DNA of 64,000 nucleotides from Pseudevernia furfuracea (taxonomy: Eukaryota; Ascomycota; Lecanoromycetes; Lecanorales; Parmeliaceae). A program made the position numbers and the translations under genes. Under the pieces are notes generated by a model, which worked only from the letters and a program-made list of their open reading frames with translations, did no database searches and was not told the DNA's origin. The stretch is taken from positions 2,046,001 through 2,110,000 of the forward strand of contig JAIUPT010000033.1 of NCBI GenBank assembly GCA_022315425.1, read 5' to 3'. Positions 11,175 through 21,844 of this stretch are shown in pieces (position 1 is the stretch's first letter; each line of letters begins with the position of its first letter).

Positions 11175-12455
11175 ATGTCACCGAAAGAGACCTGCCATCC
11201 CGCCTTCCCAGACGCAGAAGAGCCTCTCATAAGCTATGGCTTACCATTCTCTGAAACTTGCCTTAAGCACGTCAACGAGAAGTTCCATGCGTCTAAGATC
11301 TACCTCATCTGCTCTGGCTCCCTGGCGAAGAACACTTCCAATCTCAAAGATCTGGAGCATGCTCTCAGTGGCAGGGTAGCTGGCGTCAGGATAGGCATGA
11401 AACCCCACACCTTCATGAGCGAAGTGTTGGACACTATTGAGGACGCAAGAAAGGTAGATGCGGATCTGATCGTTACGCTTGGTGGGGGAAGCTTGATTGA
11501 TGCGGCGAAGGCGGTTGCTTTTGTGAGTAACTACCCTTGGCATAAAATATACTTGGTACAGCTTCCTGACGTATACCAGGCCTTAGGCAATGACGTCCAT
11601 ACCGAGTCCGACCTCATGGCCCTTCCCCATGTCTCTAACCCCACCGTCCCCGCCAAACCCCCAAGTTGCCCCATCATCTCTGTCCCGACATCGCTTTCTG
11701 GTGGCGAATTCTCCGACTACGCAGGCGTCACGCGTGATCGCGACGATCAGAAGTTTCAGTTCTGTAAACCACTCAAAGGACCTCGACTTATAATCATGGA
11801 TGCAAACCTTGCCCTCACAACTCCGTTGAACATCTGGCTCCAGTCAGGCTTTAGGGCTGTCGACCACTGTGTTGAATCGTTCTGCAATCTAAACTGTGCC
11901 GCTGTGATCCGTGAGGCTTGCATCAAGGGGTTGCAATGTCTCATCCCTGGACTTTTGATATGCAAATCCGATCCCTCCAACGCCGAAGCGCGGCAAAAAT
12001 GCCAACTCGGCATTCCGTTAGCTTTGACGCCTTTACACAATTTGGTCCTTCCCGGCGCTAGCCACGGTATCGGCCACATGCTCGGCCCCCTGGGTGTCGG
12101 ACACGGCGAGACGAGTTGTATCCTGCTGCCTGCTGTGTGCAAATGGAACGCCAAGCAGAGCGCTAATAATGTCGAGCGGCAGGAGCTCGTGGCGAAAGTT
12201 TTCTGGGACATTGATGTTGCGAGGGAGAGGTTTGAGGCGAGAGGGCTTGAGGAAGGAAAGGCGGACTTGGGAGACCTGATTGATGTGATTGTGAGGGAGT
12301 TGGGTATGCCTAGGAGCTTGAAGGAGGTGGGGATTGGCAGGGAGAAATTTGAGGCTTTGGCGGTCAATAGCCTCGAGGACACGTGCACGCGGGCTAATCC
12401 GGCCAAGATCGATAAGAAGGAGCAGGTGCTGGAGATTCTGGACATGTGTGCTTGA
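11175..12455 (+). CDS. Iron-containing alcohol dehydrogenase family (maleylacetate reductase-like)
   Basis: Exons 11175-11522 and 11580-12455 give 407 aa. It is an NAD(P)H-dependent group III (Fe-ADH) oxidoreductase. Evidence: the dinucleotide-binding TLGGGSLIDAAKAV (about 101-114), PTSLSGGEFSDYAGVT, the conserved AVDHCVES helix, and the metal-site region GASHGIGHMLG followed by GVGHGETSC and LLPAV. The GASHGIGH/GVGHGE arrangement is closer to maleylacetate reductases and related fungal enzymes than to glycerol dehydrogenases, so a role in aromatic or chloroaromatic ring-cleavage product reduction is possible but not shown. The ATG at 11175 follows CAAGA; the frame before it has no ATG. The 57-nt intron is in frame and stop-free, so unspliced transcripts would still translate. 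No ring-cleavage genes are next to it. Confidence 0.88.
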   Translation: MSPKETCHPAFPDAEEPLISYGLPFSETCLKHVNEKFHASKIYLICSGSLAKNTSNLKDLEHALSGRVAGVRIGMKPHTFMSEVLDTIEDARKVDADLIVTLGGGSLIDAAKAVAFVSNYPWHKIYLVQLPDVYQALGNDVHTESDLMALPHVSNPTVPAKPPSCPIISVPTSLSGGEFSDYAGVTRDRDDQKFQFCKPLKGPRLIIMDANLALTTPLNIWLQSGFRAVDHCVESFCNLNCAAVIREACIKGLQCLIPGLLICKSDPSNAEARQKCQLGIPLALTPLHNLVLPGASHGIGHMLGPLGVGHGETSCILLPAVCKWNAKQSANNVERQELVAKVFWDIDVARERFEARGLEEGKADLGDLIDVIVRELGMPRSLKEVGIGREKFEALAVNSLEDTCTRANPAKIDKKEQVLEILDMCA

Positions 12456-13016
12456 GGTAAAGGTTCAAGTGCATGGGCTTACCAGTGTGTTTTAGCTTGC
12501 GAGGGTGTTTGTATCGCCACGGCCAATTCCGTGGAAAGAATAGAGTGGAATGAAATAGAACGAACATCTTTCCCACGGCACGTGTCAGGCAGGGTAAGCT
12601 TGAGAACTAGTACCCTTTGCGAGAACCAGTCCTGACACCTGACTGGACGGAGGATGGGTGTCTAAGATGTATCCCTTCTTCTACGGCGACCTTCGAGCAT
12701 ATCTGTAAACTGCGGCGAATTCCGCCAGTGGCAGTGTGGTCCTGGTAGGGGCGATGTCTGATGGTATGGCATGGCATGTGCGAAGAGGACCAGACTGCAT
12801 GGAACAAAAGGGTAGGACGCCAGAAGAAGAAGTAGAGTTGCTTGCGTAGGGGTTAGTTAGAGCGAGGATGAATCGTTTCCCCCCTTGCAGCCTCGAAAGC
12901 TTTCAGTCTCGGTGGTGTTTCTTTTTTTTTTTTCGTCTACATACGTAACATGACCCATGTATCCGGCCAGCCTTTTTTTTTTTCTTTCTCCGGCTTTTCC
13001 ACACACACATGCCTTC
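12456..13016. other. Intergenic between convergent genes
   Basis: About 560 bp between the Fe-ADH stop and the 3' end of the convergent secreted-protein gene. It contains two poly-T runs (about 12921-12933 and 12973-12982) and no supported gene. Confidence 0.6.
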
Positions 13017-15529
13017 TCAAATCGTCAGCCCGCCCGCGAAGGTATACCGACCCGCGCTCAACAGCCCCGTGCCCGTCTGCGCGTTCACCGCGTCCAACAG
13101 CGCCTGCCACATGGCCGAACCCCGCGTCTTGGGCGTCACCTGCGTCACCGCCGCCGCCACCTGCGCGATCTTCCACCCCTTCCAGTTCGCGTCCATCTGC
13201 TGCAGGTACTGCGCTTGCCACGTCTGGTAGCTGTCCGCCCACGGCACGTTCGCGGCGCAGGGGCCCCTCGCGCCGCGGCCGCAGGCCCGGTCCAGTTTCG
13301 CGTAGAAGGCTTTGACGCGGTTGGAGACGGCTTTGAAGATGCCGGACACGTTGGGGTCTTGGAGGTAGAGGTAGAGGGCGGAGGATTCGCCGACGAGGGC
13401 GAGTTGGGCGGCGGCCATGGTCATGGCGGAGGGGGTGTTGCCGCCGAAGAGTTGCGCCTTCAGGCCGTTCAGGTGCGTTTCGAGGTAGACGAGTTCGCTG
13501 GTGCGGGCGCCGCCGGACATTTGGCCCATGAGTTCATCGATGGGTCGACTGCCGGCGGTCTTGATGCTGCCTCCGGCGCCGAAGGTGAGCACGGTCCATT
13601 GCTGGCCTTGGCCGAAGAGGATCTGGTTGATGAAGTTGGCGCAGATGTTGCGGTTTTTGACGGCGAGGTAGGCTTGCAGGCCTGCGTCGTTGGCGGCTAG
13701 CCAGCGGAGGAAGATGGCGATGAGTTGGAGCTCGTAGATGTGTTCGGTTGCGTAGCTTGCGCTGTCGGGGGCTGTGGGTCCTTGTGTCAAGGCCCAATTG
13801 TAGGTGGAACATCGGGGAAGTTGGAACATGTAGCTGTAGTAGGGACTGTAGGAGTTGCCGTTTCCGGCTCCACTGTAGGAGTTGTAGGATGGGGCGGAGA
13901 AGTCTTTGCCGCATACTGTGACGTCTCTGGTTGCGGAATTCGCTCTTGCCTCTATCTCAATGAAGTTGGCGCTATGGAATCTTTTCCTCCGTTTGGCGGC
14001 GGTGCTGTTGTCAGTTATGGAGCCCGCGTACTGGGCAAAAGGATCGTCTGGATCTGGCGTTGGGATTGGAGCAATTGTAGAATCAGCACAAGCGACGCAT
14101 GCATCACAGGTTGAGACTGAAGCAGTTGCTGAAGATGTGGTAGTAGACAAAGCACTTGCAGACGTGACGGATGAGACCGTTCCAGTGGACGAGCTACTCG
14201 TGACTAGACCACTCGATGGAGCGACGGAAGAGCCAGCAGCAGAGCTTGCAGAGACTGTTGGGGATGATTCTGTCGCGGACGGCTGGTTGGCCGATGGTTG
14301 TTGGGCAGTTGGCTCGGGAGTATCCGGACCTGCATTTTCGATCGCTTGAGCGGTAGCTGCAGCAGCTTCAGCGGCGGCGAGTTCAGGAGCAATCGCCGCG
14401 GCGATGTCAGCGAGGGTCTCTGCGGATACGAGAGTCGCTGCAGCCTCACTTAACGAACTGAGCACTGTTGCCAGCTCAGCGCTAAGAGCTGTAAAGGCGG
14501 CTGCATCTGCGATGGCTTTTGCCGCTGTGGCAGCTGGATGTATCTGATTAGCGAATGTAACAAAATAATCTCAACATGATATTCAAATTGAAAGAATGCA
14601 AACAAAACATGACACGTAGAGTGGACAAAATTGAGGGGGTGGGTTACCATCTTGGGCGGCAGAGATTGCTTGTTTCAAAGTATTTTCCGTATCAGTGGTC
14701 GGGTTCTGGGAGAATGCTTGTACCGCACTACTCGCACTTGCAGCGCTCGTCATTACACTACCTACTATGACCGGCAGAGCCGAGCTTTGCACAGCGCTTG
14801 AGCTCGCTATTGATGAACTTGGAGCCACTGGGCTCGGTGTTGTGACGGTAGGGGGCATTGATGCAGATGAAGATGCCGAGAACGAAGTAATTTCCTGTGG
14901 CCCTCCGGCATATGAGGGCGCAGAAGATGCAAAACTTATTGCTATCGTTGTCACACTGCTTGATGGAGAGACCGGCGTACTTGGCGAAGATGACGGTGGG
15001 ATCACGCTTGACGAAGGCACGCTGGACGAAGAAGCTATGCTGCTGGATGTGATCTGCATGACGGATGGAGTGCTGGAGGCCGTACTGCTACTGGGGGTAG
15101 CCGTAGCGGTACAGTATACCTGCGGTATGACATTGTAGCCAGAAGGTATGACGTAACAGCCTGCAGGTATCGGTAAACAAGAGTCGCCACCCCCGGGGCT
15201 TAGGCCTTGGCAGAATTGACCTGTTGTAGAATGTCAGTATGGGCACTATAAGATTCAGAGGCAATATATGATACCCAATTTCTGCTAATTGTTGTTGATA
15301 TGGGGAACACTGGCTCCAGCACGATGCCGATAGGTCCTGATTCCCATTCTTGCAGCAAATCTGTGCGGCGCTGTGAACATCGCGTGTTAGCGCTCCTCTA
15401 TTGGGAAAGCTTCTGAATTGAGAGAGGACTTGCACCAAGATGTACGTACCATTGTTCCTCACTTGCTTGGGCATTGACAGAGGTAAGAAAAAGAGTGCTC
15501 AGCAGAGCAAAATTTACAATGTTCTTCAT
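13017..15529 (-). CDS. Secreted Ser/Thr-rich protein with Cys-rich N-terminus and unrecognised C-terminal domain
   Basis: Proposed exons on the minus strand are 15529-15450, 15370-15275, 15198-14648 and 14533-13017, giving 747 aa. A clear signal peptide (MKNIVNFALLSTLFLTSVNA) is followed by a Cys-rich segment (CAAQICCKNGNQD, CWSQC, DSCLPIPAGCYVIPSG). Next come about 170 residues of Ser/Thr/Pro/Ala low complexity, an Ala-rich helical part, a second Ser/Thr linker, and a roughly 320-residue domain with VCGKDF, YATEHIYELQLIAIFLRWL, and CGRGARGPCAANVPWADSYQTW. The layout suggests a glycosylated cell-wall or extracellular protein; I cannot name the C-terminal family, and killer-toxin-like chitinase tails are only a distant guess. 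The third exon start is uncertain: the acceptor nearest the branch site (15221) breaks the frame, while AAG at 15199 preserves it. No GPI signal is evident at the C-terminus. Confidence 0.7.
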
Positions 15530-16852
15530 CTTCCTGAGAACCGGCAATGAGGTACTGATCCAAAAATGTCTGTCGGGCTGTGAATCTAAGAGCAACAAAT
15601 TTTGAGCTGACAGGTGCTCACTTACTCGTTTTCGTTGTTGTTTTTGAGCATTGAGATGGGAGTGTCTTGAATCCACCCAATTTTCACACATGCGCGGGCC
15701 ATAAGTGTGAAGATGTAGGTGAGAAGATGAGAGGACAGCACTTGTCATCATTTAAGAAACAACATGATGTGGGCTGAGCGGCCAAGCAGGAAGTTTCCCA
15801 CCTTTCCAGAGGAAAGCTTGATAGAGTAAGGGCCCTAGAGAGACTTAGAGCACTCTCAAGCAAGTCATCTTTGCTCTCGGCCCCATGGCGCAGAGTACGC
15901 CTTCACTGAACAGACCTCTATAGTCTATGATCCTATATAGTATTAGTATTATAGAGTCTCAGCACCAATCACATTGCTAGAAGGAGGAGTCGCTGTTGTT
16001 TTGCTCCGTTTTTGGGGGCCGCGAGCCGAAAATAACGGCCCGCGAAGGCGCATCTTCATCTTCATCTTCATCTTCATCTTCATCTTCTCAATTCTTTGTC
16101 TTCCCAAGGCCATGTGGTAATATAGTATCATAGCACTCAATTCCAATCCTATACTCTAGCCGCTCGAAGCAAGCGGGCATTGTGCATCAAAAAGTTCTCG
16201 CTTCCGCTAGCCGGCTCTGAAGAACTCCGGCCCCCAACTTGGCTTACTTACAACCGTGCCACTGCTACGACCACTACTCGCCTGAAACGGCAGTAGCTTC
16301 ACAGGTTAAGCGGACCGAATCGCTGGAGCCATCTGAAATGAACAATGATGATGATGGGTCGTGACACAGATGCACGACTCGCACGGGATCATGGAGTCGT
16401 GGACGGACTGGACGGAAAGTAGCCCAAGCACCCCAAGAGCATGTGAGAAAGGAGTCGCTGGTTTCACGAGTCCAAAATATAAGCATGCAAGCATGCTAGC
16501 CTCTCCTCCGTGGAGCGAAAATGTTAGTCATCACAAAAGCATGTTGACCAGTTATTAATGAGACTCAGGCATCAGTGTCTTACGAGTGAAAGTGTAGATA
16601 GATGTATTTCTATAGCATCGCCCGGTTATCTTCTAGCAGATCGTCTTCATCCAATTACTTTACTCACTCCCTCCCTCCCATTCTACATGTATCTTGTTCC
16701 TCCGCTTTTCAAAAAACCCCCCCCCCCCATCCCTTTGCCTTGTGCCAGCAGCTCCACCCGCCCGCTCAGATGAGTTCTTTGCTCCATGAGGCCAGCTGAG
16801 CACACTTGCATCTCTACTAGCAAAAGAACCCGGAAATCCGTCCCCAAGCATG
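15530..16852. other. Intergenic with microsatellite and poly-C run
   Basis: About 1.3 kb between two minus-strand genes with no supported coding sequence. It holds an (ATCTTC)n repeat (16051-16088) and a 12-C run (about 16717-16728). The part next to 15529 should include the promoter of the secreted protein. Confidence 0.5.
16051..16088. repeat. 6-bp microsatellite (ATCTTC)n
   Basis: About six tandem copies of ATCTTC (GAAGAT on the other strand) read directly. A short minus-strand frame over it encodes only alternating Met/Lys and is rejected as a gene. Confidence 0.9.
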
Positions 16853-17749
16853 TCAATATACGACCCCCCCGAGAAACCGCAACGTCTCCCTCGCAATCTC
16901 CTCCACCTTCGTCTCCAGCGCAAAATGTCCCGCGTCCACAAACTTCACCTCCGCCCTCGGCAGATCCCTCGTGAAAGCCTCCGCGCCCGCGGCCACGAAG
17001 GCTGGGTCGTTCTTCCCCCACACGGCCAGCAACGGCACCTGTGATTCGCGGAAATAAGCTTGGAATGCCGGATACGCCGCTACGTTGGTACGGTAGTCGT
17101 AGAAGAGGGCCAGCTGGCGACCTTGATCGGCCGGGGTTTGGAGGTTTTGGAGGTAGTCGTACGTGGATGCGGCGGGGTTGACGAGAGGCAAGTCGCGGGG
17201 CGGGACGCCGCTCGTGTACTGGTACACTGTGCTCCCGAGCGTCAAGACGCCTTCGCGGACGGTTTCGTAGTTCCGAGGCGAAGGGTCGTCCCAGAGCGCT
17301 TCGATGGGGTCCCAGAACGGATGCCCGAGCCCCTCGACGTACGCGTTGCCGTTTTGGGAGATTATCGCTTTGACGGATGATGGGTTGGCGAGGGCGAGGC
17401 GCAGACCGACCGGGGCGCCGTAGTCGAAGATGTACATGGCGTAGGTGCCGACGTTGAGGGCGGCGAGGAACGCGCTGATTGTGTGGGCTAGGTTGTCGAA
17501 GGTGAAGTCGTAGTCGGGGGGATAGGTCGTTAGGCCGAAGCCGGGGAGGTCGGGTGCGAGGACGTGGTAGGTGGTGGATAGGAGGGGGATTAGATTACGG
17601 AATTGGTTTGAGGATGAGGGAAAGCCATGGAGGAGGAGGAGGGTGGGGAGGGTGGGGGAGCCGGCGGAGATGTAGGAGATGCTGGTGTTTGGGGTGATGG
17701 TGAGGTTGTTGTAGGTGGATGGGTAGGAGAGGGGGCCTGTGGGAGCCAT
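16853..17749 (-). CDS. Alpha/beta hydrolase with Asp nucleophile (epoxide hydrolase/dehalogenase-like)
   Basis: A single exon of 298 aa. Evidence for an alpha/beta hydrolase: LLLLHGFPSSSNQF (HGFP oxyanion motif, 41-44), DLPGFG at 67-72, and the nucleophile elbow reading IFDYGAPVG with Asp109 where serine hydrolases have Ser. Further on are GKNDPAF for the acid region and DAGHFALE with the catalytic His near 275. An Asp nucleophile is the hallmark of soluble epoxide hydrolases and haloalkane/haloacetate dehalogenases, so C-O or C-halogen hydrolysis is likely rather than ester hydrolysis. I chose the ATG at 17749 (MAPTGPLSYP); the frame extends upstream to 17839 but that extension has no conserved content. 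It probably acts in the cytosol, as no signal peptide is seen. Confidence 0.85.
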   Translation of the reverse strand: MAPTGPLSYPSTYNNLTITPNTSISYISAGSPTLPTLLLLHGFPSSSNQFRNLIPLLSTTYHVLAPDLPGFGLTTYPPDYDFTFDNLAHTISAFLAALNVGTYAMYIFDYGAPVGLRLALANPSSVKAIISQNGNAYVEGLGHPFWDPIEALWDDPSPRNYETVREGVLTLGSTVYQYTSGVPPRDLPLVNPAASTYDYLQNLQTPADQGRQLALFYDYRTNVAAYPAFQAYFRESQVPLLAVWGKNDPAFVAAGAEAFTRDLPRAEVKFVDAGHFALETKVEEIARETLRFLGGVVY

Positions 17750-20182
17750 TTCGTCTTTTATTGTTCCTGTGGGCTGGGAGTGGTTTGGATGTGATTGCTG
17801 TTCGAAAAAACAGCGCGCCATCAAGTATTTTATATTCATCCAGTAGTTGTGTTACTAAGCTCCTGAGGTCTTGTTGTTTTATGCCTTCGATGCTTCCTAA
17901 TCATGGCGGGCTCTTTTCCTGGTTGATGTCAGGGTTGCGGTGGGTACACCGACTGCTATTCCAAATGGCTCGAAGCCAGTCACCCTCTTTGGAATAAAAC
18001 CGTCATCGGTCTTACCGATGTTCTAGACTCTGAAGACTAACGCAGCACCAGAAGATGATACCAAGGACCCTTTTGTCAGCAGGCTAACCGCATGTCGAAC
18101 GCGTTAAACGAGCATGGACACACTTGAAACTGCACCTTTATAATCGCCCAGAAATCTTGGGTGAATGACAGGGACTTGGAAATATCTGCCGTTTCTTGAT
18201 TTCCAATTCAGGGGGTAAGTTGTCAGCATGCTCTGCCAACGGACAGACAGCGATGTAGGGGCTCGGTTCTCGAAAGCACTGAATGGAAGCTTGAGGGATC
18301 AACAAAGTCGTTGCCTGGATGCGGATAGAAAGAGGTTTTGTTTCTTGCTGACAAACGGTATGTAGGATCACAGGTGCTTTCTGTGCCAGGATGTTAGACA
18401 CGGTAGAGAAAGAAGTTATGGCAGGTCTCCCTCGGCTACACGGAGCTGATCCCTTCTTGTCGAAGGTTGACGCTGGCCATCTCACGTCCAACATTTTAGG
18501 ACGTGTATTAGTATGAGTAGACAAGCCGGTTTTTTGGATGAGATTTGGAGAGGAATGGATGGTAGAGGTGGTGCGGGGTATTGCCAATTGGTCGAAGCCG
18601 GATTGCCCTGCATGTCGCTTAGTAAAGGTAATCGACGTAAGTAGGATTGGCATATAATATGCAGTGTCTTTAAGCGTTCGACCTGCAATGGATGAAGCTG
18701 TTGGGAACTGAAAGTTCGCAATGAAGTTGAGTGACTCTGTCATCGAGTACCATTCCTCCGCAAGAGATGCATCAGCCGCTCATCTCCCGCATACTTGTTC
18801 AGCGCCTGAGCCTTCCACGTTTGATAAGGACGCAGTTGAAGTCCTCGTCGACCAGGACATGATCACCCTCATCTTCGAAACGCTTCAGCAAGAAGCCGGC
18901 ATCGTTGTCTAGCTCTAGCACCTCCGGGATCAATATCCACGCGCGCCAACGGTCCCGTGAGATTGGTCATCCACGGCGTAAAGTTGACAGCTCGCCATCC
19001 ATCAGTCCCGTCTCATCCGCCCGTGCGAGCATCGCTCTCAAGGAGGGGATCCTCAGGTCATCGAACGGCCCCCGATAGATAGGAGCGTTTGGGGGGGGGG
19101 GAATCGAATCATCGAAGAGCTGCGATGATTGCGCGAAACCGCATACTCTATCTATCTTTGCTCGATCCGCTTTTGATGGGGAAACAAACGACCTTTGTGG
19201 GAACGAAAAGGGATAGCTGCCCCAATGCAAAGGGGAAAAAAATCTACCGGTTTTTTTTCTGAGACTTTGGTCGTTTTGAGCGGGTGTTGGTCGTTTTGTT
19301 CCACATTCAGAGGGACGCCTTCCCTTTTTTGCTCCATACGTATGAAAAGGGCACTCCTTCCTGTAGGGTTTCCGTCAGTCTCGGTCGCGCGAAGCGAAAG
19401 ACTCTGGGAGCAAAGGATGTCGATACTCTCGAGGTTACTTGAGCGTGAAGACCTCGCTCGGGAAGATGTACGCTTGTGTGGGTTTTCGGTGGGAGGTGCT
19501 CGCTGGGTATTTTCCTTTACGTGTTTTTAGGAAATCTTTGAACCACTCGGTCATTTATACCTTACTTAGGCACCCAGCAATCATAGACCTAACGCTAGCT
19601 GCCCAATCAGGCCTAGTAATCAATTTTCCGCTGCAAAGACCTCCCCACCCTTTCAGGATCTTCCCAGCTCCAGTAGCTTTGGGAAACTAGCATGACTAGT
19701 GCCCACTATCAAGCTCTGCGTCTGCAGTCCTTCAGCCTTTGGACGGGGTAAATACTAAAAGGGAGAACAGGACTGGAACATCTGGTATGTATGTTGCAAC
19801 ATGATTGATTCATTGCTATCTTGGGATGCTACATATCATCGGCTTTACCGCCAGCCTAAGTGCTCCATCATCGGCTTCATCTTCAGTTCCTGATGCCTGC
19901 CAATCTTCCCCTTGTCCTTCTCCAAACATTGACCAGAAGCACTTTTCCATCGCCTTGCAGCAACAATTGAGACAATTGGAGTGCCAGAGACGGCAAGATT
20001 CGTTTCGTGGTGTAGCCAAGACGCTCAAGCCGAGGCAAGATGTGTGCCGGCGAGGTCTGATTAGGGTTCCCATACGGCGTGTGTCCGATTTACTGGTATG
20101 CCTTTGTTGGAAGTCGGACTCATCATCTTCGTGTCATCACGGTGAATCATTCAGAGCATCTCATGTCGTAATCGTGGTCTCT
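17750..20182. other. Gene-poor 2.4-kb region
   Basis: No gene I can defend. A 201-codon minus-strand frame (18138-18743) and a 63-codon plus-strand frame (18721-18912) have no motif, no convincing start context and no splice partners. A short perfect hairpin lies at about 18004-18020 (CATCGGT CTT ACCGATG). An 11-G run is at 19091-19101. Confidence 0.45.
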
Positions 20183-20779
20183 TCAATAGTAGTAGTCATC
20201 ATCCTTGGTGGGGCGCGACTTGTGTCGACGCTCCCGCTCCTTCATGTCTGCCTCGTACAGGCTCCCTCGGCCCGAGTGGGAGTGCTTCTCGCGGCGGGAT
20301 GAGGGCGGCCTCGCGGTCTCGAGCATTGGCTTGCGAATGTATCGGGGCTCTTGTGGGCGTCGGTGCTCGAAGGTAGGCTGGATCACCCTTGGTGGGACAT
20401 GGTATGTCTCATCGTAGCTGGTGACGGGAACTTTTCGGCGTAGACGAAGGCCGCGTTCCATTGCCTTGAGCAGTTCCCGGACGGCGGCGCAGTCGACTGG
20501 GATCTCCATCTGCACCCGTCGGTTGCCGTCGAGGTCGACCACTGAAAACGGTTGGCCAGCTTTGTTGAAGACGTATTGGGCGACGTCGAGGGCTCGCTGG
20601 TGGCCTTTGGAGCAGAGGCTACCGCCTTTGCGATGAACCTCATATGGGTGGGCGCAGGCGGAGCAGTGAGAGGCGTGGCGGGCAAATGCTTTCATGACAT
20701 AGAGCTCGTCGTGGTGGGGTAGACGCGAGTAGGTGGCGGGGATGGGCGCGAAGTCTACTTGGCGGGGTGCGTGAGCCAT
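20183..20779 (-). CDS. Conserved fungal protein with Cys/His zinc-ligand cluster
   Basis: A single exon of 198 aa, no introns. It belongs to a small family I recognise as a conserved hypothetical protein of filamentous ascomycetes, with no assigned function. Visible features: RQVDFAPIP at the start, ELYVMKAFARH, then HCSACAHPYEVHRKGGSLCSKGH, giving possible metal ligands Cys39, Cys42, Cys56 and His60. ALDVAQYVFNKAG, FSVVDLDGNRRVQMEIP and ERGLRLRRK follow. The C-terminal third is basic and disordered (SRREKHSHSGRGSLYEADMKERERRHKSR) with three terminal tyrosines. I chose MAHAPRQVDF at 20779 because upstream codons in the same frame are Ser/Tyr-rich without conservation. A nuclear or RNA-related role would be inference from the basic tail only. 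Confidence 0.75.
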   Translation of the reverse strand: MAHAPRQVDFAPIPATYSRLPHHDELYVMKAFARHASHCSACAHPYEVHRKGGSLCSKGHQRALDVAQYVFNKAGQPFSVVDLDGNRRVQMEIPVDCAAVRELLKAMERGLRLRRKVPVTSYDETYHVPPRVIQPTFEHRRPQEPRYIRKPMLETARPPSSRREKHSHSGRGSLYEADMKERERRHKSRPTKDDDYYY

Positions 20780-21265
20780 TGTGGGTTCGAGATGGGTTGA
20801 AGGTGAAATTTGCGGGGATGATGGTGGGGTTGAGATATAGTAGTAAGTCGTTTTGGTGTACTGGGAAGACACCTTGAGAGTCGGCGACACTGAGCTGGTT
20901 AAGCAGAAAAAGCTCGACGTTGGTCGGAGATAATGATGGCAACGGTAACACAAAATGATGTCACGCAATCCTTTGTGACGATGAAAAGGATTGGAGATGA
21001 GAGGTTATGTTTCGAGGTTGATGTTATTGTTGGTGATGAGGAAAGGATGGATGGGCGAAGCAGGGTTTCCCTGGGCCAACGCCGTGTCTTTATATTTGCG
21101 TTTGAGAAATGGTAAGGAAAGAAGAATAGAGGAGAGAGATGTGCGGGATTGACGAATGATATAGAAGTTGGGTAGAATGAGTAGAAAGTTGATGCCTGTT
21201 GACCTAGCCTCGAGTCATACGGTAGGTATCAATGGATCCATGCATAACACACCATCCACACCAGT

Positions 21266-21697
21266 TCACACTAAATTCTTGTAGGGGGTCAGCTGAGACT
21301 TTTCAGTGGTCAATTGCTGCCTGCGTCTGGCCGTTCCGTCATCCGTTGACTCGGTTGACAGACTATCGCGCTTAGCCTTGTGGCTTTGCATGCTGCGCGA
21401 CAAAGCCATCGGAGCTCTATCGACGTCGGGAGCGATCTGGTTGGGGACCATGTCGACGAGGCTGCGAAGACATTCAGCTCGAATGCGGTAATCGCGCCGT
21501 CTGTGTGGTAGGATTGAACGTGAGGGTGGCGTAAAGTGGTAAACTGATTGAAGAATGGAAAGCTGCGCCGACGTTGTTGCGGGGATGTTGTGGATTGTGG
21601 AGATAAGATTTATTATTATGACTCTTCGGTTTAGAGAAAAAAGAGAAAAGATTGCTGGAAAGTGGGGCCAAGAATCCATCGCTCGCGCGCTAAACAT
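21266..21697 (-). CDS. Doubtful ORF, 143 aa
   Basis: An open frame with a hydrophobic N-terminal third and a charged C-terminus (DYRIRAECLRSLVDMVPNQIAPDVDRAP, then TESTDDGTARRRQQ). The C-terminal half looks more like coding sequence than chance, with a DYRIRAECLRSL helix-like stretch, so it may be an exon of a small gene whose 5' part I cannot place. No family recognised. Confidence 0.25.
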   Translation of the reverse strand: MFSARAMDSWPHFPAIFSLFSLNRRVIIINLISTIHNIPATTSAQLSILQSVYHFTPPSRSILPHRRRDYRIRAECLRSLVDMVPNQIAPDVDRAPMALSRSMQSHKAKRDSLSTESTDDGTARRRQQLTTEKSQLTPYKNLV

Positions 21698-21844
21698 TCA
21701 AGCGAGATAACTATACTGCTTTAGGAGTGGCTTGGCTGTTAGGGTAATATTGTCTGACTGCGGGAAAATGCCAAGAGAGTAAAGAGTGTCCCATCTCAGC
21801 TGAACTCTTACCCAAAGGTTGACCGAAAGGCAGACTCAACCATA

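Noticed and set aside
12957..13700. 247-codon open frame antisense to the secreted-protein gene
   Set aside because: It is a GC-bias shadow: Arg/Val/Gly-rich, no motif, and lies wholly opposite the conserved C-terminal domain.
17750..17839. N-terminal extension of the alpha/beta hydrolase
   Set aside because: Unconserved sequence before the usual start; MAPTG at 17749 begins close to the first strand.
18138..18743. 201-codon minus-strand frame
   Set aside because: No motif, no conserved start, composition like random frame; only its length speaks for it.
19805..20302. 165-codon plus-strand frame
   Set aside because: Its second half overlaps the antisense of the conserved 20183-20779 gene, and the first half has no motif.
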